A stretch of 64,000 nt of DNA from positions 1 to 64,000 of the forward strand of contig JAJKFJ010021035.1 in assembly GCA_027382625.1 (NCBI GenBank). The letters are read 5' to 3'. Position 1 is the first letter of the stretch. Every line of letters begins with the position of its first letter. Under the pieces are notes generated by a model. The model searched no databases. It was not told the DNA's origin and saw only the letters and a program-made list of their open reading frames with translations. The position numbers were made by a program, and so were the translations under genes. Origin of the DNA: Tetmemena sp. SeJ-2015. Its lineage: Eukaryota > Ciliophora > Spirotrichea > Sporadotrichida > Oxytrichidae. Below, one piece after another: positions 12,121 through 24,130 of this stretch.

Positions 12121-14547
12121 TCAAAGGTGGTACTGCTGCTCAGCCACTCTGCTCACCAAGTCAGAGAGCAGCAGCCCTACCTCCATCTTGTCTCACTAAG
12201 AGACTTCCTGTCGTTGATATCCACAGCTTCAAACAAGTTAGTCAGCACAGTCATCTAGCCCTTGGCTGCCGATAATTCCCACGTTATACTTCAAATTTAA
12301 ATAATATAATTATAGGATATACTGGCCATAGTGTCTTGAATGTTCTCCATGTTGGGGTTAAAGGAGTCTCTCAGATTCTTGTTAAGTCTTTGTACATAGA
12401 GGCTGGCTGGTCGTTCAAGGCAGCCACGTACTTGCTTAGGGACAAGGCCACTTCTATGATGCAACTTTCGTACTTGGTGTCCATGTAGTTCTGAGTCACC
12501 TTGTTGAGCATGTCGTTCATGATGGCAAGGACCTCTATGTCCCTCAGTCTGTTCTGTAGCTTCTGCTCCTCACTCGCGTCTTCCTCTCCGCAGATGCGAC
12601 TAAGAATGTCGTTCATCAGTCCCTTCACCTCGTCTTCCCTCAGCTTCTTCTCCTCAGCTGACAGCTTATCAAAGCCCTCAAGCTTGTCGATCTCTCTTCG
12701 GCCCAGCTCCTCTATCTTGTCTTGATTTGCAGTTAGCTTCTAATTGAGGTAGTGAAACTGGCTCTCGTGACGGTCCCTCACATCGATGAACTCCATTCGG
12801 TTGGTGTCGATTTTGAGGATTATCTTGTTCGCCTCTTCTTGAAACTTCGCCTCCTAGAATTGTCTAGAGCGTCCATGTGCTTGCTCATCATCACTTTGAT
12901 CTTCTCGTTCTCTCTGCGGGGGTTCACTGACTCCGCATTCAAGTTTGCCTTAAGAAGAACCTTCAGACTTTCTCCTTGTTTAAATATGATAAAAAAATAA
13001 AGGAATTACAAATGCTGCTGGATATGCTCGTCGAGCAGAGACCTATGAGTCTGAATAAATCTGGTGTCTTCATCCAGTCTTCCGTTCTTCCTGCTTTTTA
13101 TCGTCTTCGAACTCATTCAGCAAATCAAACTTTAGGTTCTTGACTATGGTGTCCACATACACCAGCAAGTTCTTCTCCTTTAGCGCCCTTAGCTTTACAA
13201 TCTTGAAAATTCTAGCTCCCTCACTGCAGTGTCCATTCTTCAACAGTATACTTTCAATCTGGTTAAGGAATTGAAGAAATAGAATATTTATCTTCCTGAC
13301 AATGACTTCATTATCAGCAAGTTTCTTGCACAAATCTTAGTGAGATCATCTGCAAAGCCCTTGAGAGACATCTCCACCTACTTCTTCAACTCATCCTTCT
13401 TGATGGCATTCTGCTCATTCTTGATCGCTGCCTCAGTCTTTAGCTTCTGCGACTTGTCTTTAACATCTCCTTCTAAGACCTTAGCTCTCAGCCTCCGCTT
13501 CCTAAGTGTCTAAGTACTCCACATGCTACTTCAACTGCTCCTTAAAACGCCTTTCCAAGTTTACAGTGAAAGCCTGACTTCTGCCTTCAAGCAAAAGCTC
13601 TGATTTGTGTTTGGCCTCTAATAATTTCTGAGCGTTGATACAAAACTCTCTTAGCATAGGCTTTCATCTCGTTTTTAATTACATTCAGCTTAAGATCTAT
13701 ATCATCTTTTTTAAAATGAAAATTTATAATGATCCTCATACATTTATTTGCTGAAGACTGAGGATATACACATACTCTTCAGTTAAGCTTTTGCTTTGTC
13801 GTCGACTTAACCATGGTGCAGCTTCTAGAAGTACTTATCTATCTGCATTAAAATAATAGCATGTCTTAAAATATTTCACAGCATGATAGTTCTCTCCTCT
13901 GTAGACTTAAGATCCACTTCAGTCTTATGCTTGACATCTTCGATCTATTTTCTAAGTGCGTTATCAATCACTTAAAACTCCTTTAAATCATATCGAAGCG
14001 ATCTTTCATGTCATTATTGACTTTCATGAAGTTGGCGTTGAGAATCTTCATTGCAGCATGCACCTCCTACAAGTTCTTCCTCATCCCCTTGAGTAAGGGA
14101 GAACTTCGAGTCTTTTAAGATCAAGATAGCTTGTGCTTCTCCAAAGTAGGCTATCTTTGCAAAACTGGTGGTTTCCTTGGTGGATTACTCGTTCAGTAGC
14201 GACGCTAGTTTGAAAGTTTGCAGGTCTATAGTGTCTATCTTATTCTGCAGATCCGGCATCGCAGCCTCTCCAAGGGATTAGCGTTGATACAAAGTCTCCT
14301 TCACTCTCTCGATTTTCTTAGACAACTCTGTAACGTTTTCTTGAGCTAAGGTGTTGACATCGTTCAAGTCGATTGCAGTCTACTCTTTAACTCCTCTAAT
14401 AATCTCAGTGATTGATGTCATACCCTCAGAGATCTGCTGTATCATTCTTCTTTCTCAATTGAGGGCGCCTCTCTCTTCTAAGTTTGACCTCTCAACACTC
14501 ATATTGAATTTACTCTCGAGCCACTTTCTCAAATCGCCTTTGCTCAT
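12121..14547 (-). CDS. Long coiled-coil protein (~750 residues), probably cytoskeletal/ciliary
   Basis: The start ATG is at 14545-14547 (MSKGDLRKWLESKF) with no splice acceptor just upstream. Almost the whole length is heptad-like helix rich in Glu, Lys, Leu and Gln. Recognisable stretches include GMTSITEIIRGVKEQ, VHAAMKILNANFMKVNNDMK, the piece starting MCKKLADNEVIVRKI (13070-13333) and NDMLNKVTQNYMDTKYES (~12470). The end reads LLLSDLVSRVAEQQYHL followed by TGA at 12121-12123, with an intron near 12295-12330. One in-frame TGA at 14455-14457 has clear coding sequence on both sides, and at least five frame changes occur. No catalytic domain is visible. Confidence 0.65.
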
Positions 14548-14645
14548 GATTGACAATTAAAAGCGTGGATCACAATTTTATAATTATAATTATTCTGAAA
14601 GAAGACTCATCATCGATCTTATACAAATTAATACCAATTTATAAA

Positions 14646-15716
14646 TTAGTTTTCTTGTCGAGCGTGGCAATCATGCCTTTCGAATCCTACACCCTTATCC
14701 ATCTTCTCTTACTTCATTCGTTCAATCATAAGTTTCTCCTCTCTGTTCCCCGAGAGCATCAACAACTGGTATTCTCTCTGCTCTTTGAGCTTCCTAAGTA
14801 ACTCCTATTCTTAACTGTTAAACTGCTATTGAAATTATGTTACTAAACTGTGCTGCTCGTTGAGGGCTTGCTCTCTCTTTTGCCTTTCCTCTATCAATTG
14901 GCCTGTTATTAACTTAATCTCAGTCTTTAACTCCTTCTAATTCAGCAAATGAGTGGCCTTGTCGTAACTTCCTCCCATACTACTATCAATTCTACCCAAT
15001 AGAGCTCCTGAAATCGCTAGGTTGTTCCTCATGGCCTCAAAATTTCGATTGATGGTGCCCACATTGAACTCCTACTCATCCACTCTAATCTTGAGACTGT
15101 TGTACCTCTCCATCATTTGCTCCAACTGAACTAGAAACTGCTCCCTCTGCACTATCATGTTGTCCGTGTTAAGCGATAGTTTATAACAACATGAAAATCA
15201 AATGAACATAGTAAGGTTGCTTTAGACTTGACTTCTGTGAGCTCTTTTCCTGTTGTTCGTATAGTTTTTCTTTCAAGTTTACTGGGCATTTCTTCCATCA
15301 TCTGCGCTATTTTGCACTTAGTTTGGGCTTTCACATCCAGGAGTTAAACCTCCAGCTCTCTTACCTTCAAGTGAAAATTAAAAGGTACTCCTATCTTTAT
15401 CTTACTTTTTTTACAAGTGCATACACTAAGAATGGTTTTATGGACTCTATTATGAGGGTGCATGTCTTGCTGTGAGTGGCTTGACTATAGTGTGTTTCCT
15501 AAAAGCTGGTTATTTACAACTTGACCTCAAAGTTTTAACCCTGGAAAGAGTCCCTGCTTCGTGGGATCGAAGGCAAATTGTTAAGATCTTGCAAGGATCG
15601 GAGGAAGACCACTCACCCTAATTCATGGAATCAAAGTTTATCTTAAAAGCTTTTATTGTCTAAGAGTGGATCATCATCCTGGCCGCCTCTTTGACTCGAA
15701 CTTATGAGGAGTTCAT
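14646..15716 (-). CDS. Coiled-coil protein, likely two or more exons
   Basis: A possible start is ATG 15714-15716 (MNSSQVRVKEAARMM). The piece from about 15180 to 14650 is open for ~170 codons with TAG/TAA as Gln (MIVQREQFLVQLEQMMERYN, GRIDSSMGGSYDKATHLL, EERQKREQALNEQHSL, a Gln-rich run) and is strongly helical. An earlier exon reads FEVKLQITSFQETHYSQATH (~15520-15460). The end is unclear: TAA at 14646-14648 lies at the junction to A+T-rich DNA, but in this code it should be Gln, so a TGA was probably lost to an indel. It could be the 5' part of the 12121-14547 gene. Confidence 0.5.
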
Positions 15717-15961
15717 TATTAAGTCTCTCAGATACACATAGAGTTAGAGAAAATTAATTCAAAAGTTGATATTCTACCTCAGGTTTTTTTTAAAACCTTT
15801 TTTATTTTAATTTTTTTTTTAAATTATATTAAAACCAAAAATTGTTTGGGAATTTTTAAAGTTTTTAATAAATTTTTTAATTCAGTTTTATCAGGATTTA
15901 AAGAAAAAATTGGCAAAACTTAAAACATATGGGCACAGACAATTTAGATAAACGATATTCT

Positions 15962-16510
15962 ATGATTACTAAGAGAACCCTATTATGCAAATAGACAAGC
16001 ATTCCCGCGTTTTCTCTCTTCCTAATGGTAGCTATCACATGGATGAGCAAAGTTGAGTGTCTATCCTTGAAGGGTACTTGTTAATTAACTGGGCCATGAA
16101 TAAGTCAGATGCCTTTTGTGTAAAGCAAAATCAAATTGGTCAGAGTTGCTGCCCCATGGTGAGTTTCTACAACTCCGCAACTAATTCTAGCAATAATGGC
16201 TGCCTCTGCTGAGATATAGCAATAAGCCTCGGTACCTACTCGACACAAGCCAACTCTTCTGCCAACACCCTCACTTATTCTCAACAACTGCCATTGAAAT
16301 AAGTTTTATTCGTGTGCGAGAAATTCAAACACTAAAAATTCCAAGTTTTGCACTACGGGTGGAGACTGTCAAAAGGGAGAATACTGTACTGTTAGAGGAG
16401 TAGAAATTGTAGGCCCTTTAATAGGCAAGGGAACGATTAGCTAGCTCGAGCAAGCAGTATGCGTGTCAAACCACACGGATGGAATTAGTGGCATCATTTA
16501 AGAAATTAAC
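15962..16510 (+). CDS. Cys-rich secreted or surface protein, partial
   Basis: From ATG 15962 (an in-frame ATG is also at 15929) a hydrophobic segment (IPAFSLFLMVAITW) looks like a signal peptide. It is followed by Cys-rich sequence: CLSLKGTC, FCVKQNQIGQSCCPM, NNGCLC, then FCTTGGDCQKGEYCTVRG and an N-glycosylation-like CVSNHT. Three frame changes are needed (near 16085, 16210 and 16345). Such repeats of Cys with Asn/Ser/Thr are typical of ciliate surface antigens and leishmanolysin-like secreted proteins, but no specific family was recognised. Confidence 0.45.
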
Positions 16511-16825
16511 TTTCTTTTTTAAATAAATTTACTAAGGTGGCCCAGACTAAGGGGCCTATCAGCAGACAATAACTCACGCTAGAGCATCCATAGCTTATAG
16601 CAAGTCATGGTTCAATAATAATTTTAATGAGCTAGAACTAATTCTAATGGTTCTTATAGCTACACTTAACATATCATAAAATCCATATATTTGTTTTAAA
16701 GTGTATTAATAAAGCTAAGACTAAATTCAATTGCACTCATAGTATTCTAAAAGCAACCCGTTTTTAATCTAAGTGCGTGATTTGCTAGTGCTCACTGCAA
16801 GGCCTTTACTACTTCCCAAAAGCAT
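16511..16825. other. Short intergenic region between convergent genes
   Basis: Possible remnants of the Cys-rich gene's 3' exon lie here; nothing further is supported. Confidence 0.3.
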
Positions 16826-18570
16826 TCAATCAGTTGAGGTAGTGACTATAATGATAAATTTAAAGCGCCCTTTTATCTGTAATATTGAGGTACCCTCCTA
16901 ACTCTTTGGTACTACCATTTCTATTAACTGATGCGAGCTGTCTTCTTGATTATTGACCTTGCTTAAATAAGCTCTCTTATTATGAATGTGGTGATAATAG
17001 CCCTGAGTCTGATAGCTCTACTCTTCCTACTTTCTTCTCACTCTCTTTTCCCTGTCAATTTACTATCTAAGTAAGGCTAATTTATATGGTCGATCTTATA
17101 GTTGGAGCTCATAAGTGAAGATTTATTCAGCCCATTATTCTTATTTGGACGTTTCATAATCGGCAGTCGATTCAAACTGATTTAGCAGTTTTTTAGCAAT
17201 TAAAGGAGTTTAATTCATGGCGGAATTCTTGTTTAGCCAGGAAATGTTCCTCACCCTCATAGTCCCGGCTTGCTGATTTCTTTAGGACCTGTCATTTCTA
17301 AATTTATAACCGAGTTCATTTGAAGAAACCAGTTTTGAGGTGTCATACTCCTCTGGATTTATATTCTCAAAATTGACCATGGAGTCCGTTCCCTCAAACT
17401 TACTTTCTGCTCCTTTAGTTAAAGCAGCTTTATAGTCCTAATTTGAGCCTATTTTCAGGGCTGTGACACCTAAAAGCCCTATTGAAGAGGTGGCTTTATA
17501 CTCGTTGAATGATTTAAGCAGAGAGTTTGTGTGAAGAACTTCTGCTGCTAGGAAATGACATCCCATACTTTTAATTTCTTAATTCTGTCAAATTATAATT
17601 TCTTTATAATTTCACTCTTTCACAAATCTGAAGTTGTAAAATCCTAAAGAGGAGAGGCCTGTGAAAGAATCTAGCCCTAATTTATGATGTCGAATCCCTC
17701 TTTTCGGTGTGATTGAATCGCTCATATGAAATATTGTTTTGTTGTCTCATCAGAGAGATAAAGCTATTGAGCTCTTGTCTTTACCTGTTGATAATTTTTA
17801 AATAATTATGATGAACAACTGCTTATAAATCATTCATTCTATTTTAAGAGATCCTCAAATTATCTGGCTACTTCTCTTCTTTATTGCTATTTTAGAGTTA
17901 CATATCGTAAAGTTGTAACTTCTCTGAATTTCTTCACATCTTTTGTAATTGAAGAGTGAACCCTCTCCAGAATATTATAAGTATTGTTTCTTTTATGAAT
18001 GCTTACTTCTGTAGAGCTGGTGGAAGGTTCTGAAAGTACTTTGATGATGCGTAAAAGTTCTTTTCCTTGGTTTAAAATCTACGAGTAAAGTTCAGAGTTG
18101 TTGTAAATCTGATTTATAGGGGCGAAGTGACTAGTTTCCTAATACTTCTTGGCTGTATTTATAAATTGCTTCGATTGCTCCTCATTCACTCTCTTTTCAT
18201 TGTCACAAAATACCTTCGATTATGGTTTGTGCGGTAAATAATTTTTAAAAAACTATCACACGCTATGGATTAGATTAAGCGTTTTTTCCTATTTAGTCTA
18301 AAAAAGAATCTGCTTCTAACTTTTGAAGTTGGTATTGCACTGCATTGAGAAGCAATTTTTTCAAGTAGGTGCGTTCTTCTCTCTACCCCTCTTCCAAGAG
18401 TATGCTTTATTCTATATTCAACTTGCGCTTGGGTATTCCTTCCTGATTGAGTCAGTTTTTAGAAGTCAAGTTGCTGTGCTATCTCAGTCGCTTTGATCTT
18501 TTGCCTAAGCGCTCGATCGTAGTTTCCCCTCAGGTTAAATTCTTAACCTTCACAAAGAATAAAAATGCTC
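16826..18570 (-). CDS. Ciliary-type coiled-coil protein with a long intact last exon
   Basis: The last exon (~17565-16826) is open for about 240 codons and stops at TGA 16826-16828. It reads LAAEVLHTNSLLKSFNEYKATSSIGLLGV at its start and VRNISWLNKNSAMNQ in the middle. Trp is always TGG there, so it is one of the best long frames in the window. Upstream exons encode RGNYDRALRQKIKATEIAQQ, EGIPKRKLNIEQSILLEEGQ and KKLLLNAVQYQLQKLEAD (~18540-18280) and a helical exon ending near 17850. One frame change is near 18455. Family not recognised; I infer a structural role from composition. Confidence 0.6.
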
Positions 18571-18729
18571 TACTCAAAAGTTTAATTAAAGAAAAAAATG
18601 GAGGAAATTAATAGATATGGAAGAGAGACTATGAAGACGAAAATTAAGATGGCCGTAAATACTTAAACAGAGTGAGATAAGAACCTCTCAAAGGACTTTA
18701 AATGTTAAAGGGGATATAGGAAACATTAG

Positions 18730-19593
18730 CGCCTTGGGAATTATCCTATGAAAGTGTGAAATTGTAGGATGAGGAGGAGGAGGTAGTTTAAGTATCAGTT
18801 TGGAGTCTCTTAGGGTAACCTTTTAGAAATTTAAATTGAGATAGTAACGAAAAGAATCAATCTTGCAGTAAATAAAAGTCCAGCAAGAGAGAACTAATAT
18901 GTTAAAGTGAAGAATAGAAAGGTATAAAAGATTGGGTGATTTTTAGCACCAACACAATTAAAAATTGTATTCAATTTAAACTTATCCAAAAAGTGTTGAC
19001 CCAGGGCAGTGATGATCGAATCTGTCAACACACCTTTTGTAAATATTGCAGTGTCTACGCCTCTGAGTTCTTATGACTTAGCAATCGGGATAAAACAGTT
19101 CGGTTCAAACTTCTTTAGTAAATCCATTAATTCAAAATCCTTGTCAGAATCTATTAGCCATAAGAAAATCATTAAAAAAAACATTCCCAAGCCAAATCAT
19201 GTGATCGGGTTTCCAAAATTTGGGCTTCTCTCTCTAACTTATTTATCATTGATAAATTAAACTTACAAGTATTCTCACAATTTCGTTTCCCATTACTGTA
19301 GTTCTTAGTGTTTTCGCTATGTCCAAAGAAGTTTCTCCATCATTACTCTATATCATATTAAAACTTATCTATATGTTACTAGAGCTTCTCTATCTGCGCC
19401 CTTAATAAGAAGATGCCTTCTAGTTGACCTAGATGATTAAAGGTCTTCAGCTTATTTCACAGTTATGTGTATAGTTGTGAGTCCTTTAAAATCTTTAGCA
19501 TCAACATTCGCATCCCAGGCTAACAAATAGCTTAAAGCATGCTCAGATTCAGAGAAAGTGCCCAAATGAAGAATAGTGCCTCGCTTATTATAG
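18730..19593 (-). CDS. Ankyrin-repeat DHHC palmitoyltransferase-like gene, damaged
   Basis: DHHC enzymes S-acylate membrane proteins; the ankyrin-DHHC class (AKR1/HIP14 type) sits in Golgi and endosomal membranes. The upstream part encodes ankyrin repeats (TILHLGTFSESEHALSYLLA, HLLIKGADREA, NDGETSLDIAK). The catalytic signature follows at 19008-19019: DCQVIRTQRRRHCNIYKRCVDRFDHHCP. Two positions that are normally zinc-binding Cys look like Tyr (FYPDC for xCPDC; HCNIYKRC for HCxxCxRC). Right after HHCP the frame is lost, a 35-nt insertion intervenes (18960-18994), then NCVGAKNHPIFYTFLFF and two hydrophobic membrane segments continue. One base appears missing at the CCCTGG. It is either a pseudogene or an interrupted germline copy. 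Confidence 0.75.
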
Positions 19594-19986
19594 CTAGAAT
19601 TTTAATTATCGGATATGGTTTAAAATAATAAATGGAGAGTTGTAACTTTGTGGCAGTTGAAATCACAGATTCACCCCCTAATCTGAATCTTGTTCGATAG
19701 CTTATCAAAAGTTAATATAAATTTCATCTCTAATCTTCTTCGTGGTAACTCTCAGCATCGAGATATGATGAGGACAAATTCCCAAAGTCCAAGTGTCTAC
19801 TTTTTATAATTTTTTGTCGCTTATAATTATGTGCATAGATAAAAAATTAGAAAGTTGATCGAGGACCTGTCCTCATTATTTTAATGATAAGAAAATTGTC
19901 GCTGCCAAACGACACATTCTCGAGTGATAAACTCCATTCACGCTTCTTTCTTATTTCAAAATTAAATTTTGAGATTTAATTATCGA
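19594..19986 (+). repeat. Dispersed repeat family R1, copy 1
   Basis: It shares with copies at 34064-34445 and 51129-51512 the core 'ggagagttgtaac...gtggcag', 'ttcgatagcttatcaaaa', 'gagatatgat' and 'gtcgcttata'. An 11-bp direct repeat TTTAATTATCG stands at 19601-19611 and 19976-19986. It abuts the 5' edge of the ankyrin exon. Confidence 0.8.
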
Positions 19987-20240
19987 TTCACTTAAAACGC
20001 ACTTACTAACTTCATTTTATCTAAGAGTGAAATTTGTTTGTATGAAAATGAAAGGCTTAAGTTTATTTCCCTTCTTCATCTTCGTCATCAACTTTCTCTC
20101 TCGCTATAAAAATTTAAAATGGCTTGAGCTTACTATTCATCTAGACAGATATGCTTAGCCCACTTAGCCAGGGAGCTGCCTGCAGGTAGGAGCTTCAATA
20201 CTTTGTGCTTGATAACTCCGAGCCGAGTGTATATTGTAAC
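19987..20240 (-). CDS. Exon fragments upstream of the ankyrin-DHHC gene
   Basis: One minus-strand exon reads LGVIKHKVLKLLPAGSSLAK up to a splice donor (GTAAGCTC, ~20130). After an A+T-rich intron ending TTTATAG comes a very acidic exon (DDEDEEGK). It may be the 5' part of the ankyrin-DHHC gene, separated from it by repeat R1, or a different gene. Confidence 0.35.
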
Positions 20241-20379
20241 AATACTTAACTGAAAAATTAAATGCTTTCATTATTTATAGATGCCTAAGAATTAACGAGT
20301 GAGGAGATGCAATCAAGCAATAGAATTTTTTTTAAAAAAATTTTTCGATAAAATTTAAGCTTTTCCTCCAGACGTTTGA

Positions 20380-20590
20380 AAATTAAGTTTGAGAATATTT
20401 CTGATTGCCTAGAGATTTCTTATTCTATGTAGTGTTAATCTGCGTAGTTGAAGTCAGTGGTGACTACTGACTCTTTAGAATTATTGCTTGAAATATCCTG
20501 AATTAGTAGTCCTCAGTATTGAACATCATCTCCGGTGCTGCAGATGCGGATGTTGTCAATATACCAAATATAGGAGAGAATTTATTCGAA
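20380..20590 (-). CDS. Unrecognised exon fragment
   Basis: On the minus strand it reads DNIRICSTGDDVQY, a TGA, then SSNNSKESVVTTDFNYADQ and a helical segment. The second part is clearly protein-like. The TGA at 20513-20515 is either a frame error or the end of an alternative frame. No family recognised. Confidence 0.35.
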
Positions 20591-21149
20591 AATAGACTTA
20601 ACATTGTTTGATAAATACATTTACGAAAATTTGCGAAACTGTATCAAATGCTTTTCGGAAATATTATTTGAGAAACCTGCTAATAACTATTGCATTGACG
20701 ATAGAAGAAATTCTAAAAAAAATGAATTAATGGTCTGAATAAATCAAGAGATCTCATATAGTTTTTAGCTTTGAAAAAGCTTAATTTAGTTTGATTATAT
20801 ATATTATTTTAGAAAAATTAATTTAAAGCCGTTAAATTAGAGAAATGTCACAAATAGCTTGCTTACCTTAAATGACAAGAGTTGTCTTTCATAAATTTCA
20901 AAAAATGAGAGTTGTGGAGCATTCTTTGATTATGTGATTCTTTCATAGTGTTTTAAATTCTAAAAATTATGGAATTATATATCACAGTAAAAAAACGATT
21001 AATTAAGAATGTTTACTTATTTTTGCACGATATATATTTTGAAAACCAACATCTTAACTAATCTTTCATCATTTGCGCTTAGCAACTCATTTTACAGATC
21101 TAGAGCCCTTAACAAACTTATATACTTCGAAGCTGTTGGCATAGCTGCT
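20591..21149. other. A+T-rich region without a supported gene
   Basis: A low-complexity A+T sequence with one short plus-strand ORF (21009-21224) that overlaps the 3' part of a minus-strand gene. Confidence 0.3.
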
Positions 21150-21581
21150 ACTCCTTCACGTCCCTCATCTTACGAAGTCCTTGAAATTGGAAGCAGGACC
21201 AGCATTTCCGATGCACAAAATTAATTCAAGTCGAAGCACCGCCACTGCTCTGGGCATCTAAAGTTAAGCTCTCTTTATAATTTTTTGGTGAATCTCGAGA
21301 ACTATAGTTGTAATTTGAATTGTCGTAGGGTATCATCAGCTACTTAGTTTACTCAGAGTAAATTCCATCTAACCATTGATATCTTTGATAAGCTCTTCAT
21401 CCTCCCTTTCACTGAAGTCAGCCACATCCCTTCGCTCGAATAATAAGCTTTATGAGGCTTAATTATATGCATCACAATAATCTCTGTATTTTTCCTCCTC
21501 TGAATTATCTCCTTTAAACTCTCCCTTATTATTCTTATTTTAGAATCATCCATCCTCATCCTCAATATCTTAGTCATTCAT
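21150..21581 (-). CDS. Acidic N-terminal exon of an unknown protein
   Basis: The start ATG is at 21579-21581 (MNDQDIEDEDG). The sequence is rich in Asp/Glu (EEEKYRDYCDAYNQ, FERRDVADFSEREDEELI), then Asn/Ser/Tyr-rich (LMIPYDNSNYNYSSRDSPKN). A frame change lies near 21345, and an in-frame TGA near codon 12. The plus-strand sequence around it is its antisense. No domain recognised. Confidence 0.45.
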
Positions 21582-23799
21582 TATCGTAAGATAAACCATA
21601 ATTACCTATGAATCTCTAAATCATACCTTTTATTTTAGACTAAATAAATATTACCTGATTCTATTTATTCGTTAACCATGCTGAGAATGACAGTAATTAC
21701 TGGAGAAGTAGGTATTTGCATGGTGAGGATTGGCATTTTTAGTTATTGGCAGCGACTTCTCATTTCTATAAGTACTTTGAGAAGAAGTATTCTAGTTTAA
21801 AAATAGAATTCTTAAAAGTTTAGGAAAAACATTGCACCTTAATATGGTTCTTGCAAGATATTGTTATTCTAATTGGTTGAATCAGTAAGAAATTTTATGC
21901 TCGAGATATGAATTGTTTAATTACCATTATATGATATTTCAAATAAATGAATTCCTACTTGATGCTCCTCTATTTTATTGAAGAGGTTTCATTAGAAATT
22001 ATTACTAAATGAGGAATTTCTATGGGTCTAAGCTTCTAAGCTATCTAATCAAGTTATCTCTTTTTATGTAAGTGCTGACTGTAGCATATTTATCCCTTAA
22101 ACAAGTTTGACTTAATTCTACTACTACTACTACTACTACTAAAAAACTGCAATATTAATTTGCATAGATATTTAAATAATTAAGTATGAGTAATTCTTCA
22201 TAATGATTTTTATTCTAATTTTTATTGAGAGCATTTTCTAAGAAGGACTTTCTGGTCGTTCGCCCTCCCGTCCTTTTTACTATACTTGTGCTTTGCTAAT
22301 GATTTTTACGTAAGATTTACCTTTATCATGTATATTTAAAAAGAGTTTACTCAAGTTATTTGCTGAACTTGATTCCAATAGACTATACAGATTTTCAGTC
22401 GCGCTTTTAGTAGTCTAAGCTATTCCATAACCTTTTTAATATGGGCCTGAGGTAAAAGCTACTACCTCGGACTTTCTCTAAGTCTTTTAGTCAAATAACC
22501 AAGCCTCCTCAGACCAGTTTTTATTATTATTTTAAGAGATACCTTAATTTAATTAATTTAATTTTATTTACTCCACCCATGAGAGTGGATTGAATAAATA
22601 GAGGCTAACCCATCTAATGACCCTGCTAAGATAGTTATGGCTGAGTAGCTTGAGTGGTTGGCGGTTTTTATACTTTAATCAACAGTAGAGGTCGGATATA
22701 GTTTGTTTCAATCATAATATTTGATGGGCCAAGTTATTTGAAGAGCTTAGTCCTAATTATTCATTTTAAAAATGGCTGACCTTTTAATGGCTCGAAATCT
22801 TTATTTGCTATTAATTTTTATCATGTCTATCTAAGTCTTATTAGCCATCATCAGTTGTAATAAAAGCATCTTCTAATAAATATTCTACTTTCAAAGCCTA
22901 GATGAAGAATTAGCTTTTAATGAGGTCTGGTCATACTTATTTGATTACCATCCTTGCACCAACAAAAGACATTTTTATTTTAAATAAAATATTTCTCTCC
23001 TTTATATTGATGAACTAAATATGAGCCTAAGCCTTTCGCTGGTTAAGAGAAGACAAACTTTAAGATCTCATTTCGCATTTAATTCCCAAATTTTATTTAT
23101 ATTAAACTGCTTAGGAATCAATGTTTGTTTTTGGAAATATATAACCTCTCAAAAACTTTTAAATCTCTAAGATTTTAAGCTTTAGATATAGATTAAAAGG
23201 TTTTTATAAATGATTCTCTCTAGTTATTTACTCTTTTATGAAAATGGAAGTAGGCTAAAATAATAGCAGACAATGAAACTTTTATGGAGTAAAAGTCTTA
23301 AAACTTAGACTAGCTTTTGGAGTCTCTTCGAAAGATTTGGCTTTGGTATTAGAAGTTGTCAGCACATTATTAAATTTATCACCTTCATGATTTTCGAATA
23401 GAATGAGTTGTATTTGAAGGCCTTTACCAGCTCCAGGGTACTTTAATTATAGATATACTAACTATTATAACTACTTTTAATAAGAATTATCAGACCAATA
23501 TTGCTATAAATATATTTTTAAAATGAGACACCTTTATACTTTTTAGAAATCTCATTATTTATAAAATAAATTATTTGGAGCCTTTCCAAAGTTAATTGAA
23601 AAATATAATTGCTCCTCTTGAATTCTTATCGCTTAATTATATAGCTTAAACCTGTGACTAGATGCAAATCAATATAGGAGAAAATTTAATGAAAATAGAA
23701 AGCTATTTTACTCTAGAATAAAAGGAGATAAACTCTTAAATGATATTTGCTTCATTAAGATAAAAATTTGAGGAATATGAATATCAGTATTCGGAGTTG
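21582..23799. other. 2.2-kb gene-poor A+T-rich region with a CTA microsatellite
   Basis: No protein-like frame of more than ~40 residues was found on either strand. A perfect trinucleotide run (CTA)8 lies at 22118-22141. The rest is A+T-rich with short homopolymer runs. Confidence 0.5.
22118..22141. repeat. (CTA)8 microsatellite
   Basis: Eight uninterrupted CTA units followed by an A run, in noncoding DNA. Confidence 0.95.
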
Positions 23800-24130
23800 T
23801 ACTGGTTACTGCGCGACTCCTTCAAGAAAAGTTGTTTATTCTATTAAAAATGCACTTGGTTGCACAGGTTGGAGAGCATTTGGAGAAGTAGGGTTATAAC
23901 AAGAGTGAGAGAGCACGAAGTAACAAGCCCAAGGCTTTTCAAAAGCACAGTCACTTTGATGAGGGAATATAGCGTAAGCTCAGCTGATAGAATAGTTGTA
24001 TAGGCTACAAAGACACTTATTTAAAGTTAGAAATATCAAGAAGAGGATTTAGTCACTGCAAAAAGAAATTTAAACCTCTAAACAGATGAGTAATTACTGA
24101 GCAAAATTAAGCTTATTCATGTATTTTGAA
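23800..24130 (+). CDS. Possible small exon, basic protein
   Basis: A plus-strand frame reads MHLVAQVGEHLEKQGYNK, then a basic segment with KPKAFQKHSHFDEG, and later LEISRRGFSHCKKKFKPL in the same frame after a TGA. Weak evidence; no homology recognised. Confidence 0.3.

Noticed and set aside
19660..19720. R1 as a tRNA-derived SINE (B-box-like 'gttcgatagc')
   Set aside because: No matching A box at the right distance and no poly-A tail; the A+T-rich ends and direct repeats fit an IES or MITE better.
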